Below the pieces are notes generated by a model. That model was not told where the DNA came from and made no database searches. It saw only the letters and a program-made list of their open reading frames with translations. This document shows, piece by piece, positions 8,699-17,373 of a DNA stretch of 64,000 nt (position 1 is its first letter; each line of letters begins with the position of its first letter). A program made the position numbers and the translations under genes. This DNA comes from Acidobacteriota bacterium (GTDB lineage Bacteria > Acidobacteriota > Vicinamibacteria > Vicinamibacterales > UBA823). The stretch is from the NCBI GenBank assembly GCA_002730735.1, contig PCAU01000001.1, positions 272,925 through 336,924 on the forward strand, written 5' to 3'.

Positions 8699-9295
8699 AT
8701 GGTTAAACGCACTGTGACATCGCGGTTGCCGACGCGGTATGGAGAGTTCTTACTGCATGCTTACCTCGAGGAGCGTGAGGGCGAGGCAGCACGTGTACAC
8801 CTCGCGTTGGTGCGCGGGTCGACCGACTCGGAATCAAAACCGCTGCTCCGCATACACTCGGAATGTCTAACCGGCGACCTGCTCGCTTCGATACGGTGTG
8901 ATTGTGGCGAGCAACTCGATCAGGCGCTAGCGGCCATCGGAGAGGCTCCTGCGGGCATCCTAATCTACCTACGGCAAGAAGGCCGTGGAATCGGACTTCT
9001 GAACAAACTGCGCGCCTATAACCTGCAGGATGATGGACTCGATACGGTCGAAGCTAATATCCATCTTGGCTTCGAACCTGATGAACGAGATTATTCAGTC
9101 GCTGTAGACATACTCGAGGACCTCGGTGTAATGGCTATTCGGTTGCTCACGAACAATCCGAATAAGGTTGCAGCTTTCGAGCGTTCGCGTGTGCGGGTTA
9201 TTGAGCGGGTGCCGCTGGTGGTGAGCGAAACAGCGGAGAATGCAAACTATCTTGAAACAAAGCGGCGGCGACTCGGCCACATGCGTCGCGGGTGA
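8699..9295 (+). CDS. ribA: GTP cyclohydrolase II
   Basis: A 198-residue monofunctional enzyme converting GTP to 2,5-diamino-6-ribosylamino-pyrimidinone phosphate, the first step of riboflavin synthesis. The zinc site is visible as HSECLTGDLLASIRCDCGEQ (Cys followed by a CDC pair), the catalytic loop as YLRQEGRGIGLLNK, and the C-terminal LLTNNPNKVAAF is standard. It lacks the N-terminal DHBP synthase domain found in RibBA fusions. The ATG at 8699 follows GAAGAG. It stands apart from other riboflavin genes, followed by a PLP enzyme on the same strand 73 bp later. Confidence 0.95.
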   Translation: MVKRTVTSRLPTRYGEFLLHAYLEEREGEAARVHLALVRGSTDSESKPLLRIHSECLTGDLLASIRCDCGEQLDQALAAIGEAPAGILIYLRQEGRGIGLLNKLRAYNLQDDGLDTVEANIHLGFEPDERDYSVAVDILEDLGVMAIRLLTNNPNKVAAFERSRVRVIERVPLVVSETAENANYLETKRRRLGHMRRG

Positions 9296-9368
9296 CCACT
9301 TGCGTAGAATCGTGACACATCCGGTAGTTAAGGCGTGCCGCTGGAAATGGTAATCGGGCAGGTGCAAT

Positions 9369-10472
9369 ATGGAAGCTGCCTGGCTTAACCCACGCGAGCG
9401 ATGTATTCCGACCGACCCCGTTATTTCCTCTAAGGAACTCGGTTTGGTCGAGGCTTTCTATGGCGCTCGTCCCGAACTCAAACCGACACCCTTGCATCGG
9501 CTCAGAGGCATCGCTGAAGAGCTCAGCCTCGGCGAGGTTCTCATAAAAGACGAATCCAGTCGTTTTGGACTGAACGCGTTCAAGATTCTTGGTGTGTTGT
9601 ACGCGTTCCACCGAATCATGGAGAGTCGCGTCTCTAACGAGGCACCGATTGTGGTCTGTGCCTCAGCTGGAAACCATGGAAGGGCTGTCGCTTGGGCGGC
9701 GCGCGAGTTCGGCTTCACGGCAAGGGTGTATTTACCGGTTGGCACGGCTCCTGCGCGAGTTGACGCCATCGCGAATGAAGGCGCCGACGTCGTGGTTACG
9801 GATGTCGGCTACGAAGGTTCAATTCGGCGCGTGGTGCGTGATGCGAGGCGTGAGGGCTGGCTGATAATTTCCGACACCTCGTGGCCGGGTTATGACGAGG
9901 TGCCTCGATGGATTATGGCGGGATACACATGGATGATGGCGGAGGTCCAGGCACAATGGTCTTCCGTGCCTGATGTGGTGATCGTACAGGGTGGCGTTGG
10001 CGGTCTAGTTTGTGCTGGGGCAAGCTGGTTCGCACAGCACCACGGCACGAGCCGACCGTTCTTTATTGCTGCCGAGCCGACGGTAGCGCCATGTTTACTT
10101 GAATCAGCACGGATTGGCCGTCCGACAGTTGTACCAGAACACGACACAATGATGGCCTGCCTCAAGTGTGCCGAGATTTCACCGATCATCTGGCCGGTAC
10201 TCGCCGACGCGGTCGATGCTGTTGTAACGATTGACGATGAAAGGGCTGCGTGGGCGATGCGGCGCCTTGCACATCCTTTAGCGGGTGACCCCGAAATTGT
10301 GGCGGGTGCTTCCGGTGCATGTGGACTCGGGGCCCTCCAGGCAATCATGAGTCATGATGTGTTCCAGTCCGTCCGCGACAGCGCCAACCTTGGTCCTCAG
10401 TCGAGTGTCCTTGTCGTCAATACCGAGGGGGCCACCGACCCCACGCTCTACCGTTCAATTGTTGGCGATTAA
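9369..10472 (+). CDS. Diaminopropionate ammonia-lyase-like PLP enzyme
   Basis: A 367-residue fold-type II PLP enzyme. The Schiff-base Lys is in KDESSRFGLNAFKILG, a signature close to diaminopropionate ammonia-lyase (YgeX) rather than threonine deaminase. CASAGNHGRAVAWAA contacts the cofactor and VQGGVGGLVCAG binds its phosphate. Diaminopropionate ammonia-lyase makes pyruvate and ammonia from 2,3-diaminopropionate. YgeX is about 400 residues, so this copy is slightly short. An amino acid permease follows 114 bp downstream on the same strand, fitting an uptake-plus-deamination pair. ATG 9369 follows AGGTG. Other beta-eliminating substrates such as D- or L-serine are possible. Confidence 0.8.
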   Translation: MEAAWLNPRERCIPTDPVISSKELGLVEAFYGARPELKPTPLHRLRGIAEELSLGEVLIKDESSRFGLNAFKILGVLYAFHRIMESRVSNEAPIVVCASAGNHGRAVAWAAREFGFTARVYLPVGTAPARVDAIANEGADVVVTDVGYEGSIRRVVRDARREGWLIISDTSWPGYDEVPRWIMAGYTWMMAEVQAQWSSVPDVVIVQGGVGGLVCAGASWFAQHHGTSRPFFIAAEPTVAPCLLESARIGRPTVVPEHDTMMACLKCAEISPIIWPVLADAVDAVVTIDDERAAWAMRRLAHPLAGDPEIVAGASGACGLGALQAIMSHDVFQSVRDSANLGPQSSVLVVNTEGATDPTLYRSIVGD

Positions 10473-10586
10473 GTGTCGCTGATAACCCCTGCCATCCTTT
10501 TAGTGAGCTCACTTGCTCGTGGTGCGAATCCCGGGGATGATACAGCCCCGTGATCAACTGACGCGGGTGAGCGCTGCGAAGACGAC

Positions 10587-11939
10587 ATGACGATTCCGGC
10601 CACCCTGCGACGCACTCTCGGCAAATGGGACCTAGTGGCGATTGGTGTCAACCAGGTGATCGGCAGCGGCATCTTCCTGCTTCCGTCTCGCGTCACCGCG
10701 GAGCTCAATGCCTGGAGTGTTTTGGCCTTTATCTTAGCTGGCATAGCATCATTGCTCATCGCTCTCTGCTTTGCTGAGGTGGCTAGTCGTTTTGAGATCA
10801 CGGGCGGACCCTACGTCTACACTCGCGCGGCGTTTGGCCGCCTCGTCGGGTTCGAAGTGGGTTGGATGCAGTGGGTGACACGGATCACAAGTTGGGCGGG
10901 CGTTGCCAATGGTATTCCACTAGCGCTGGGATTCTACATTCCGGCGATGACCAGTGGTGTACCGCACGCGCTCTTTATCGTTGGGCTCTTCAGTCTGCTC
11001 GCGTATATCAATTTATTGGGGGTGCGACAGAGCGCGTGGGCCATCAATTTTTTTACTATCAGCAAGCTGCTGCCGTTGGGAGTGTTCATCTTGGTTGGCC
11101 TGTTCTTCTTGAAGGCCGAGCCGTTCATGACTTACGCCCCAGTGTCGTGGCCTCAGGCTTCGGCTGCCGGCTTACTACTGATCTTCGCGTTTGGCGGTTT
11201 TGACGTCGTGACTGTCCCGGCGGGTGAAGCATCGAATCCACGCGGGCAGGTACCATTTGCCATGGTTACGACGATCATCACAGTTACTTTGGTTATGTTG
11301 TTGGCGCAAGTAGTAGCGATGGGGACCTTACCTGGGCTGAGCACATCCGCGACCCCTCTAGCTGACGCGGCTTTCGTCTTCTTAGGCGCTGGTGGTGCAT
11401 TGATGATCGGACTTGGGTCAGTTGTATCGATGACAGGCAATAACGCCGGCCAGGTGCTCACCTCGTCTCGGATGCTGTTCGCCTTAGCCGAACACGGCGA
11501 GCTACCACCGCAGGTTGCGTATGTACACCCTCGCTATCGCACACCGTCAGTCTCGATTCTGGTCTCCACGGGGATTGCTATGACGCTGGCACTATCGGGC
11601 TCGTTCGTGGCGCTGGCAACGGCCAGTGCGGTAGCTAGGCTCATTACCTATACGGGGGTGGCGGCCGCCACCCTGCGTCTACGACGCCAGGAATTTCAGG
11701 GGAGTGTTCGTTCGCCGACTTTCCGCACACCGGTAGGCCCACTTGTCCCCGTCCTTGCCATTGTGGTGTCACTTGTAATTCTCGTTGGCGCATCGCGCGA
11801 ACAGTTGATGGGTGGTGCTTTAGCGTTGGCCGTAGGGATGATTGTGTTCTTGTGGAACGACCGTATTAACGGCGGGCCGGGCGCACAGCAGACGGTATCT
11901 CACGAATCAGCGGTAACGTGGAATCGTGGCTCGGAGTAA
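10587..11939 (+). CDS. APC family amino acid permease
   Basis: A 450-residue integral membrane protein with about twelve hydrophobic segments. It begins TIPATLRRTLGKWDLVAIG and continues VIGSGIFLLP, the first unwound helix with the GSG(I)F motif of the amino acid-polyamine-organocation superfamily. FGGFDVVTVPAGEASNPRGQ near residue 210 is the conserved TM6 region of APC porters. It is probably a proton- or sodium-coupled amino acid importer in the inner membrane. The position after the diaminopropionate ammonia-lyase-like gene suggests that its substrate is processed by that enzyme (inference). Confidence 0.88.
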   Translation: MTIPATLRRTLGKWDLVAIGVNQVIGSGIFLLPSRVTAELNAWSVLAFILAGIASLLIALCFAEVASRFEITGGPYVYTRAAFGRLVGFEVGWMQWVTRITSWAGVANGIPLALGFYIPAMTSGVPHALFIVGLFSLLAYINLLGVRQSAWAINFFTISKLLPLGVFILVGLFFLKAEPFMTYAPVSWPQASAAGLLLIFAFGGFDVVTVPAGEASNPRGQVPFAMVTTIITVTLVMLLAQVVAMGTLPGLSTSATPLADAAFVFLGAGGALMIGLGSVVSMTGNNAGQVLTSSRMLFALAEHGELPPQVAYVHPRYRTPSVSILVSTGIAMTLALSGSFVALATASAVARLITYTGVAAATLRLRRQEFQGSVRSPTFRTPVGPLVPVLAIVVSLVILVGASREQLMGGALALAVGMIVFLWNDRINGGPGAQQTVSHESAVTWNRGSE

Positions 11940-11976
11940 TCTCGTAAGTGGGAAGAGTTGTGTTGGAGGTAACTAG

Positions 11977-12516
11977 ATGATTTTCGTACTACGCTGTGTG
12001 TCCGTTGTGTGTTTAGTGGTCGTGGCTATGCCTTCGCCAGCCAGTGCCCAGGAAGCGATTTTTGTCGTCCGGCATGCCGAGCGTGTTGATGGATCGCCCG
12101 ATGCGGCGCTGTCGGTGGAAGGTGAAGCGCGGGCGGAGATATTAGCTCGGCATCTGAGGGATGTTGGAATCGACGCTATCTACTCGACGACCTACCAGCG
12201 CACCCTTGGCACCGCTGCGCCGCTGGCTGAGGTGCTCGGCCTTGAGATACAGACCGGGCCGACCCATGACATAAGCACGATGATGAATTCAGACCCAGCC
12301 GTGAGCCGATACGTTGAAAGTCTTGCTGCGCAACTGGATGTCCAGCATGGCGCAGACCATGTTCTCGTGGTTGGACATTCGAACACGGTGCCGGCCTTAC
12401 TCACTGCACTTGGTCATCCGGAAGCGGTTCCGATCGGCAGCGACGAATACGACAATTTATTCATCGTAGTACCCCGGGAGCAAGGCTCCCCAACCGTAAT
12501 TCGCATCCGTTTCTGA
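11977..12516 (+). CDS. Exported histidine phosphatase family protein (SixA/PhoE-like)
   Basis: A 179-residue protein with a signal peptide (residues 1-24, ending PASAQEA). The phosphatase core starts FVVRHAER, the RHG-type motif in which His forms the phospho-enzyme. YSTTYQRTLGTAAPLAE and VLVVGHSNTVPALL follow, the latter with the second active-site His. The length is that of the small SixA group. Being exported, it more likely acts on periplasmic phosphate esters than on phosphohistidine proteins. TTGGAGGTAACTAG before the ATG fixes the start. It is 37 bp downstream of the permease and may be co-transcribed. Confidence 0.85.
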   Translation: MIFVLRCVSVVCLVVVAMPSPASAQEAIFVVRHAERVDGSPDAALSVEGEARAEILARHLRDVGIDAIYSTTYQRTLGTAAPLAEVLGLEIQTGPTHDISTMMNSDPAVSRYVESLAAQLDVQHGADHVLVVGHSNTVPALLTALGHPEAVPIGSDEYDNLFIVVPREQGSPTVIRIRF

Positions 12517-12597
12517 ACTCAGTCGGCGAGGAGGCTTACCCACCCACCCTACAGTCACTCAGTGTGCCTGGCGCTCGTTAGGGTCAGCACCAGTTTT

Positions 12598-13275
12598 CTA
12601 CACAAAGCTAATGAACTCTTCGAGTGATTTTTTCGTGATCTCGGGGACCTTGGCGTCACTGGCCGGATAGCCCACCACAAGTAACAGAAACGGCCGCTCG
12701 TGCGACGGACGGCCAAGGATCTCGTTCAAGAAACCCATCGGGCTCGGTGTATGCGTGAGCGATACCAGTCCGGCGTGATGTAGTGCGGTAATGAGCATTC
12801 CGGTTGCGATTCCTACTGATTCCTGAACGTAGTAGTGCTTCACCTTGCGGCCATCAGGCAATACTCCGTAGGTTTCACCGAAAATGGCTATCAGAATGGG
12901 TGCTGTTTCCAAGAATGGCTTCTGGTAGTCGGTGCCCAACGGGGCAAGGGCTTCCAGCCACTCCTGAGGCGCACGTCCACCGTAAAAGGCGCGCTCCTCT
13001 TCCTCCGCACTTTTCCGGATTTGGCTCTTCACGGCCGGGTCTGAGACAACAACGAAATGCCACGGCTGTAGGTTTGCCCCGCTAGGCGCTGTGCCCGCAG
13101 CACGGAGACAGTTCTCGATAACTTGTCGATCCACTGGACGATCAGAATACTCACGTACTGTTCGTCGCCGCCTGACGTCATCGTAGAATTCTTGGGCGCG
13201 GGAGCGCATCTCAGGCTCTGGGGTTTCGCGATAGTGGGTGAGCGGGAGAAACGTTGGAGTCGTCTTCTTCGTCAT
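12598..13275 (-). CDS. Nitroreductase family flavoprotein, iodotyrosine deiodinase-like
   Basis: A 225-residue FMN enzyme. [14 protein letters not shown] and [19 protein letters not shown] are the FMN-binding start of the nitroreductase fold. The lid region [16 protein letters not shown] through [14 protein letters not shown] aligns by eye with human iodotyrosine deiodinase. The Glu, Tyr and Lys that grip the zwitterion of halotyrosine in IYD are all present (E and Y in EERAFY, K in DYQKPF). Later [13 protein letters not shown] and [18 protein letters not shown] also match. Reductive dehalogenation of halotyrosines is thus the best guess; a generic nitroreductase is the fallback. It converges on the histidine phosphatase gene and diverges from panE. 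Confidence 0.85.
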   Translation of the reverse strand: MTKKTTPTFLPLTHYRETPEPEMRSRAQEFYDDVRRRRTVREYSDRPVDRQVIENCLRAAGTAPSGANLQPWHFVVVSDPAVKSQIRKSAEEEERAFYGGRAPQEWLEALAPLGTDYQKPFLETAPILIAIFGETYGVLPDGRKVKHYYVQESVGIATGMLITALHHAGLVSLTHTPSPMGFLNEILGRPSHERPFLLLVVGYPASDAKVPEITKKSLEEFISFV

Positions 13276-13324
13276 TGTTCAATCTTTCCACGAAATGCGG
13301 GAGCCGGGGTAAGATCATTCGCCG

Positions 13325-14281
13325 ATGATGAACACACCCCAAACAAAACACTTTGCAATTCTTGGATCGGGAGCCGTAGGTGGCTACTACGGCGCAAAAC
13401 TGACACGAGTCGGGCACCGCGTGAGTTTTCTCGCTCGTGGTGCTCATCTTGCGGCTATGCGTGAAGGCGGCCTGCAGATTCGTAGCCCTTTAGGCGACTT
13501 CACAGTGCCGGTTGAGGCCACCGACGATCCATCACTGGTTGGTTCGGTCGACGTGGTCCTCTTCACCGTAAAGAGCTATGACAACGACACGGCACTGCCG
13601 ATGCTCGTGCCGCTTGTCGGAGACCGAACGGTCGTGCTCACACTGCAAAATGGTATCGACAGTGCGGATGAGGTCTCTGCAGTTGTGGGCGAATCCCATG
13701 TTCTTGGTGGAGCAACATATATCGCTACCGGACTCGCCCAACCTGGACTCATTGAGCAAACTGGGACACACCGGAAAATCGTTTTTGGCGAAGTGTTCGG
13801 CCAACGGTCGCGCGTGTCGGACCGTGTGGTAGCCCTTGGGCGCCTTATGGAGCCTGCTGACATCGAGGTCGAGACAGTGGTTGATGCGCGACAACAGTTG
13901 TGGGAAAAACTCATCTACCTTTGTCCCTTTGCGGCTTTCACCGGCGCGGCGCGGTCACCGATTGGAGTGTTGTGGAACGATTTGGACACACAGGCGCGTT
14001 TCATGGCGGCTGTCGCCGAGGTTGAGGCTGTAGCGCGGGCCGAAGGTGTGAATGTGAGTGCAACGGTCACAGAGGAGGTTCGTGAATATATGGATTCACT
14101 CCCACCGGAGACTCGCTCGTCAATGCTTATCGACCTATCCCAAGGCAAGCGGATCGAACTAGAAGCGCTTCAGGGGACGATCGTCCGCCGGGGTCAAGCT
14201 TTGGGTATCGCGACGCCAATCATCGCGGCACTGTATGCGGAACTAAGGCCGCATGCCGGAGGAGCTTCGGCATGCGGATGA
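13325..14281 (+). CDS. panE: 2-dehydropantoate 2-reductase
   Basis: A 318-residue NADPH-dependent reductase making pantoate from ketopantoate for coenzyme A synthesis. FAILGSGAVGGYYGAKL is the nucleotide-binding fold, LFTVKSYDN and LTLQNGIDS are characteristic, and the catalytic Lys lies in LWEKLIYLCPFAAFTG. The C-terminal helical domain includes SSMLIDLSQGKRIELEALQG, a strong ApbA/PanE signature. Two adjacent ATG codons occur at 13325 and 13328. A TAAGAT hexamer nine bases upstream suggests a very short leader. Family members also reduce other 2-oxo acids, so pantoate specificity is inferred. Confidence 0.88.
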   Translation: MMNTPQTKHFAILGSGAVGGYYGAKLTRVGHRVSFLARGAHLAAMREGGLQIRSPLGDFTVPVEATDDPSLVGSVDVVLFTVKSYDNDTALPMLVPLVGDRTVVLTLQNGIDSADEVSAVVGESHVLGGATYIATGLAQPGLIEQTGTHRKIVFGEVFGQRSRVSDRVVALGRLMEPADIEVETVVDARQQLWEKLIYLCPFAAFTGAARSPIGVLWNDLDTQARFMAAVAEVEAVARAEGVNVSATVTEEVREYMDSLPPETRSSMLIDLSQGKRIELEALQGTIVRRGQALGIATPIIAALYAELRPHAGGASACG

Positions 14282-15065
14282 GCGTGTAGTGGGTATCATT
14301 TCCATCGGTTTTATTCTTGGCTTTCTCATCGGTCTGACTGGCGTCGGTGGCGGTGCCCTGCTCGCTCCAGCACTGTATGCGGTCTTGGGGTTGAGCTACC
14401 AGGCAGCTGTTTCCGTCACTCTCATTTATGCCTCTATCACGAAAGTTTTTGGTGCCGTGCAGCATGTGCGCCAGGGAACGGTGCTCTGGCGGCTTACATT
14501 ACTCTACGGAGGCCTAGGGATTCCCGGCGCCATTCTAGGTGCGCGCATTGTCCACTGGACCGACGACTCTATCCAGCAGGTCTTCCCCTTTGTTATGAGC
14601 GGCTTGTTGATGCTGGTGGCCTCGTTGATTATTTGGGAGTCTGGAGAGAGCAGTCCGAGCGGTCGACGAAAGCCGTTTTCACCTTTCAACATCAAAACTC
14701 GGGGCGTGCTGGCGGTCGCTGTGGTGCAGTCCTTTGCCGGAGTTCTGCTTGGAGCGACTTCTGTGGGCGCAGGGAGTATCGTGATTCTCTCCATGCTCTA
14801 CCTTTTTCGTATGCCCGCTCAGCAGGTGGTGGGTTCGAACATTGTCATCGCAATTATCATTGGCATTCCCGCTTGGCTTACGCACTTCGCCGTTGTTGGG
14901 GTTGACTGGAACCTTCTGGGATTGCTGGTGGTCGGCTCGGCGGCCGGCTCCGTTCTCGGTGCCAAGTGCACGATGCTTATTCCCGAGCGGCCACTCAAGC
15001 GAGTGGTGGCCGGTATCATTTATCTCGGTGCGATCGCGACGTTGGTGAAAGCGTGGACGACGTAA
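14253..15065 (+). CDS. TauE/SafE family sulfite or organoanion exporter
   Basis: A 270-residue membrane protein with about eight hydrophobic segments in two related halves. Each half opens with a glycine-rich loop: GLTGVGGGALLAPAL near residue 28 and GVLLGATSVGAGSIVIL near residue 160, the internal repeat of the TauE/SafE/DUF81 family. These export sulfite, sulfoacetate or related anions. The start overlaps the 3-prime end of panE by 29 bp; CTAAGG precedes the ATG at 14253. A GTG at 14289 is an alternative that would trim the hydrophilic first twelve residues. The substrate cannot be read from sequence. Confidence 0.82.
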   Translation: MPEELRHADERVVGIISIGFILGFLIGLTGVGGGALLAPALYAVLGLSYQAAVSVTLIYASITKVFGAVQHVRQGTVLWRLTLLYGGLGIPGAILGARIVHWTDDSIQQVFPFVMSGLLMLVASLIIWESGESSPSGRRKPFSPFNIKTRGVLAVAVVQSFAGVLLGATSVGAGSIVILSMLYLFRMPAQQVVGSNIVIAIIIGIPAWLTHFAVVGVDWNLLGLLVVGSAAGSVLGAKCTMLIPERPLKRVVAGIIYLGAIATLVKAWTT

Positions 15066-15168
15066 GAGAGAGCGTGATTCCACTTTTCGATTAAACACCG
15101 AAGGCCAATTTAACTACTTGGTTCTAGGCACCTCTTGGAGGTTGAAGGGCACCGGGGTGGCTGTGGGG

Positions 15169-15501
15169 TTATGGCGTTCGTGGTCGAGATCCGCGTAATG
15201 TGGCGATAGTTGCTCCGAGGTGGCTTTCCGGTGCGTCTCTAAAGGTATCGACCAGAGGGTGCCGTTCCAAAGTCGCCTGGACAGCGCCTCGTTGTTTGCC
15301 TGTACCACGGCCGTGAATAAGCCTAATTTCCTCAAAACCGGCCTTATACGATTCCCGAACATACTCGTTTACGACAGCGCAGATGTCTCGTGGCTCGAAC
15401 GGATGGAGGTCGAGAGTGCCCTCGATCGGCACAGGATGCGCCAGTTTGAGGGCTCCGGGGCGGTCGATGAAATATCTGTCTCCGGAGGTGTTACGTCGCA
15501 T
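15169..15501 (-). CDS. Smr domain protein
   Basis: A 110-residue protein that is almost wholly a Smr domain, the nicking/endonuclease module found at the C terminus of MutS2. LDLHPFEPRD matches the LDLHG-type start, IRLIHGRGTGKQRGAVQATLERHP carries the HGxG loop, and SHLGATIATL is the closing strand. Stand-alone Smr proteins cleave DNA or RNA, including collided-ribosome mRNA in bacterial SmrB. The ATG overlaps the end of queF by 11 bp, so the two are translationally linked. Here the first motif is LDLHP where LDLHG is usual. Confidence 0.85.
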   Translation of the reverse strand: MRRNTSGDRYFIDRPGALKLAHPVPIEGTLDLHPFEPRDICAVVNEYVRESYKAGFEEIRLIHGRGTGKQRGAVQATLERHPLVDTFRDAPESHLGATIATLRGSRPRTP

Positions 15502-15877
15502 CAGACCGTTCGCTGGACGGGTCGTAGATAGTGGTGACCGACGTTGTGATCCCCCCGCGCACCGAGAAATTTCCGACCACCGTCATCCGTCTTGGGTGGC
15601 AGGCCGCAACGAGATCGTCGAGGATCTGATTGGTCGCCGCTTCGTAAAAAATCCCGCGGTTCCGGTACTCGATGAGATAGTATTTCAGCGCTTTGAGTTC
15701 AACACACAGCTTGTCCGGCACGTAGGTGATCCTGATTTCGCCAAAGTCTGGTAGCCCTGTCTTGGGACATATTGACGTAAACTCTGGACAGTGAATGGCG
15801 ATTTCGTAATTGCGCTCAGAGCGTGGGTTAGGAAATGTATCGATCGTGGCAGCTGGCATGTCAAGAGATTTTAGCAT
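15491..15877 (-). CDS. queF: NADPH-dependent 7-cyano-7-deazaguanine reductase
   Basis: A 128-residue unimodular QueF (YkvM type), reducing preQ0 to preQ1 for queuosine in tRNA. CPKTGLPDFGEI carries the catalytic Cys that forms the thioimide and the nearby Asp. ELKALKYYLIEYRNRGIFYE contains the QueF substrate-binding motif. The distal GNFSVRGGI completes the T-fold. The length fits the short homodecameric form. Starts at 15877 or 15859 are both possible and neither has a clear ribosome site. No other queuosine genes are in the window. It overlaps the Smr gene downstream by 11 bp. Confidence 0.93.
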   Translation of the reverse strand: MLKSLDMPAATIDTFPNPRSERNYEIAIHCPEFTSICPKTGLPDFGEIRITYVPDKLCVELKALKYYLIEYRNRGIFYEAATNQILDDLVAACHPRRMTVVGNFSVRGGITTSVTTIYDPSSERSDAT

Positions 15878-16036
15878 TGTCGTGCCAGATGGTCCGTGAT
15901 GGCAAAATCATGTCATCATTGACACTGAGAGAACCACAGGCTAGGATGCCACGGTTTTTGGTTTTGGCTGCGACAGTCGCTCGCGCGCGCGACGGTCGTT
16001 GGGTGCTCTTCGCGCGCTTGAGTCAGGGGGACGCCG

Positions 16037-16339
16037 ATGGCCGATGCCCGAAGGATGGGTAAGTCTGAGCTCTTCTCGCATTTTGCGGAAAAGTTCGAGA
16101 TCAAGCGAGCGCAGGCTCGTGAGTTTTTTGATGAGTTAAATTCACTCGCTGAGTCTGAACTAAAGCGAGCGAATGAGTTTGTGCTACCTGGGATGTGCAA
16201 GTTGGTGGTGCAGAACCGGAAGGCCCGACAGGGACGTAATCCCGCCACGGGCGAGACCATCCAGATTCCCGCGAAGACCGTTGTTAAGGCTCGCATTGCG
16301 AAGCAGTTGAAAGACTCCGTTCTGCCGGGAAAGAAATAA
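16037..16339 (+). CDS. HU/IHF family DNA-binding protein
   Basis: A 100-residue basic histone-like protein. The N-terminal helical dimerisation part (MGKSELFSHFAEKFEIKRAQ...FFDEL) is followed by the beta-arm region with GRNPATGETIQIPAKTVVK, the signature of HU proteins, whose conserved Pro at the arm tip intercalates DNA. It is about ten residues longer than E. coli HU, with an N-terminal extension and the short C-terminal tail VLPGKK. AGGGGGACGCCG precedes the ATG at 16037. It acts in nucleoid organisation. It is transcribed alone between queF (divergent) and lipB. Confidence 0.92.
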   Translation: MADARRMGKSELFSHFAEKFEIKRAQAREFFDELNSLAESELKRANEFVLPGMCKLVVQNRKARQGRNPATGETIQIPAKTVVKARIAKQLKDSVLPGKK

Positions 16340-16578
16340 CCGGGCGAGCGCTAGGATCCACCGCGACCCCCCCCCCATTTCAGCCGCTTTTTAAGGGTCT
16401 TGAGCTGGTTGGGGGCCGCGGCGCACTCGCGTCCTCACTACGTCCAGCCTAGCCTCGACCTTTGTTTGAGCAGCATTGAAACTTGGTCCGGTAGCCCTAT
16501 CGCATCTGGGTCGGACCCCACTGTTTCTGTCGAATGGTTGTGGCTCACAGATCCGACTCCGCTTTGTACTCATCACCC
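16340..16578. other. Intergenic region with a ten-cytosine homopolymer
   Basis: About 240 bp between the HU gene and lipB. A run of ten C residues lies at 16367-16376, unusual in this window. No hairpin with a T-run, RNA gene or credible open frame is seen. A frame upstream of the lipB start stays open here but shows no family-like sequence. Confidence 0.6.
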
Positions 16579-17244
16579 ATGAGACAACTTGAGGTGCGGT
16601 CCCTCGGCACCGTTGGCTATTGTGATGCGCTCACGTTGCAACACGCTCTAGTAGAGGAACGACGCCACGGTCGAGTCTCTGACCTGTTGTTGCTACTCGA
16701 GCATCCGCATGTCATTACGCGCGGCGCTGGCGCGCGCGAGTCCAATGATCATGTCTTAGTCGATCGGTCTGCGCTGGATGCTGAGGCTATCGATATTGTC
16801 GATACAGGTCGTGGCGGCGACGTCACCTATCATGGTCCCGGGCAACTTATTGGTTACCCGATTCTCGACCTCAAGCCCGACCGATGCGACGTGCGGCGCT
16901 ACGTCCGAGATCTCGAGGAAGTCATGATCCGCACGGCGGCTGCGTTCGGTATTGTTGCGGGGCGGGTTAACGGTCTCACTGGTGTGTGGGTGGGCGAAGC
17001 GAAGCTTGGTGCCATTGGTGTCCGGATCTCACGCTGGATCACTAGTCACGGTTTTGCTTTCAATGTCTCTCCAGACCTGTCTCGATTCGAAATGATTGTG
17101 CCGTGTGGGATCGTTGATAAGAGTGTGACGTCGCTTTCTGCACTGCTCGACCAAGAGTTAGTTCTCGCTGATGTTGAAGCTGCGGTCGTGACCAGCTTCA
17201 GCGAGGTCTTCGGTCGAGCGGTCCGCACAACCGCCCTTGTATGA
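16579..17244 (+). CDS. lipB: Lipoyl(octanoyl) transferase
   Basis: A 221-residue LipB, moving octanoate from acyl carrier protein to lipoyl domains of 2-oxoacid dehydrogenases and GcvH. Visible motifs are LLLLEHPHVITRGAGA, DTGRGGDVTYHGPGQLIGYP, the substrate-contacting Lys in GEAKLGAIGVRI, SHGFAFNV, and the catalytic Cys in VPCGIVDKSVTS. I chose ATG 16579 because upstream residues to 16534 have no counterpart in the family and the conserved LGTVGYCDAL begins shortly after this Met. No lipA is adjacent in the window. Confidence 0.93.
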   Translation: MRQLEVRSLGTVGYCDALTLQHALVEERRHGRVSDLLLLLEHPHVITRGAGARESNDHVLVDRSALDAEAIDIVDTGRGGDVTYHGPGQLIGYPILDLKPDRCDVRRYVRDLEEVMIRTAAAFGIVAGRVNGLTGVWVGEAKLGAIGVRISRWITSHGFAFNVSPDLSRFEMIVPCGIVDKSVTSLSALLDQELVLADVEAAVVTSFSEVFGRAVRTTALV

Positions 17245-17373
17245 TGATCCAAACGCCGTGAGTTTACTGGTCCGTATACCGTCTGTTATCCAATCTGGCC
17301 TCCGAGTGTGCATTAGTGCCGATGATGGCTAAGATGAGTATAGAGAGAGAGTTGGAGGCTGTAATCTAGTGAA

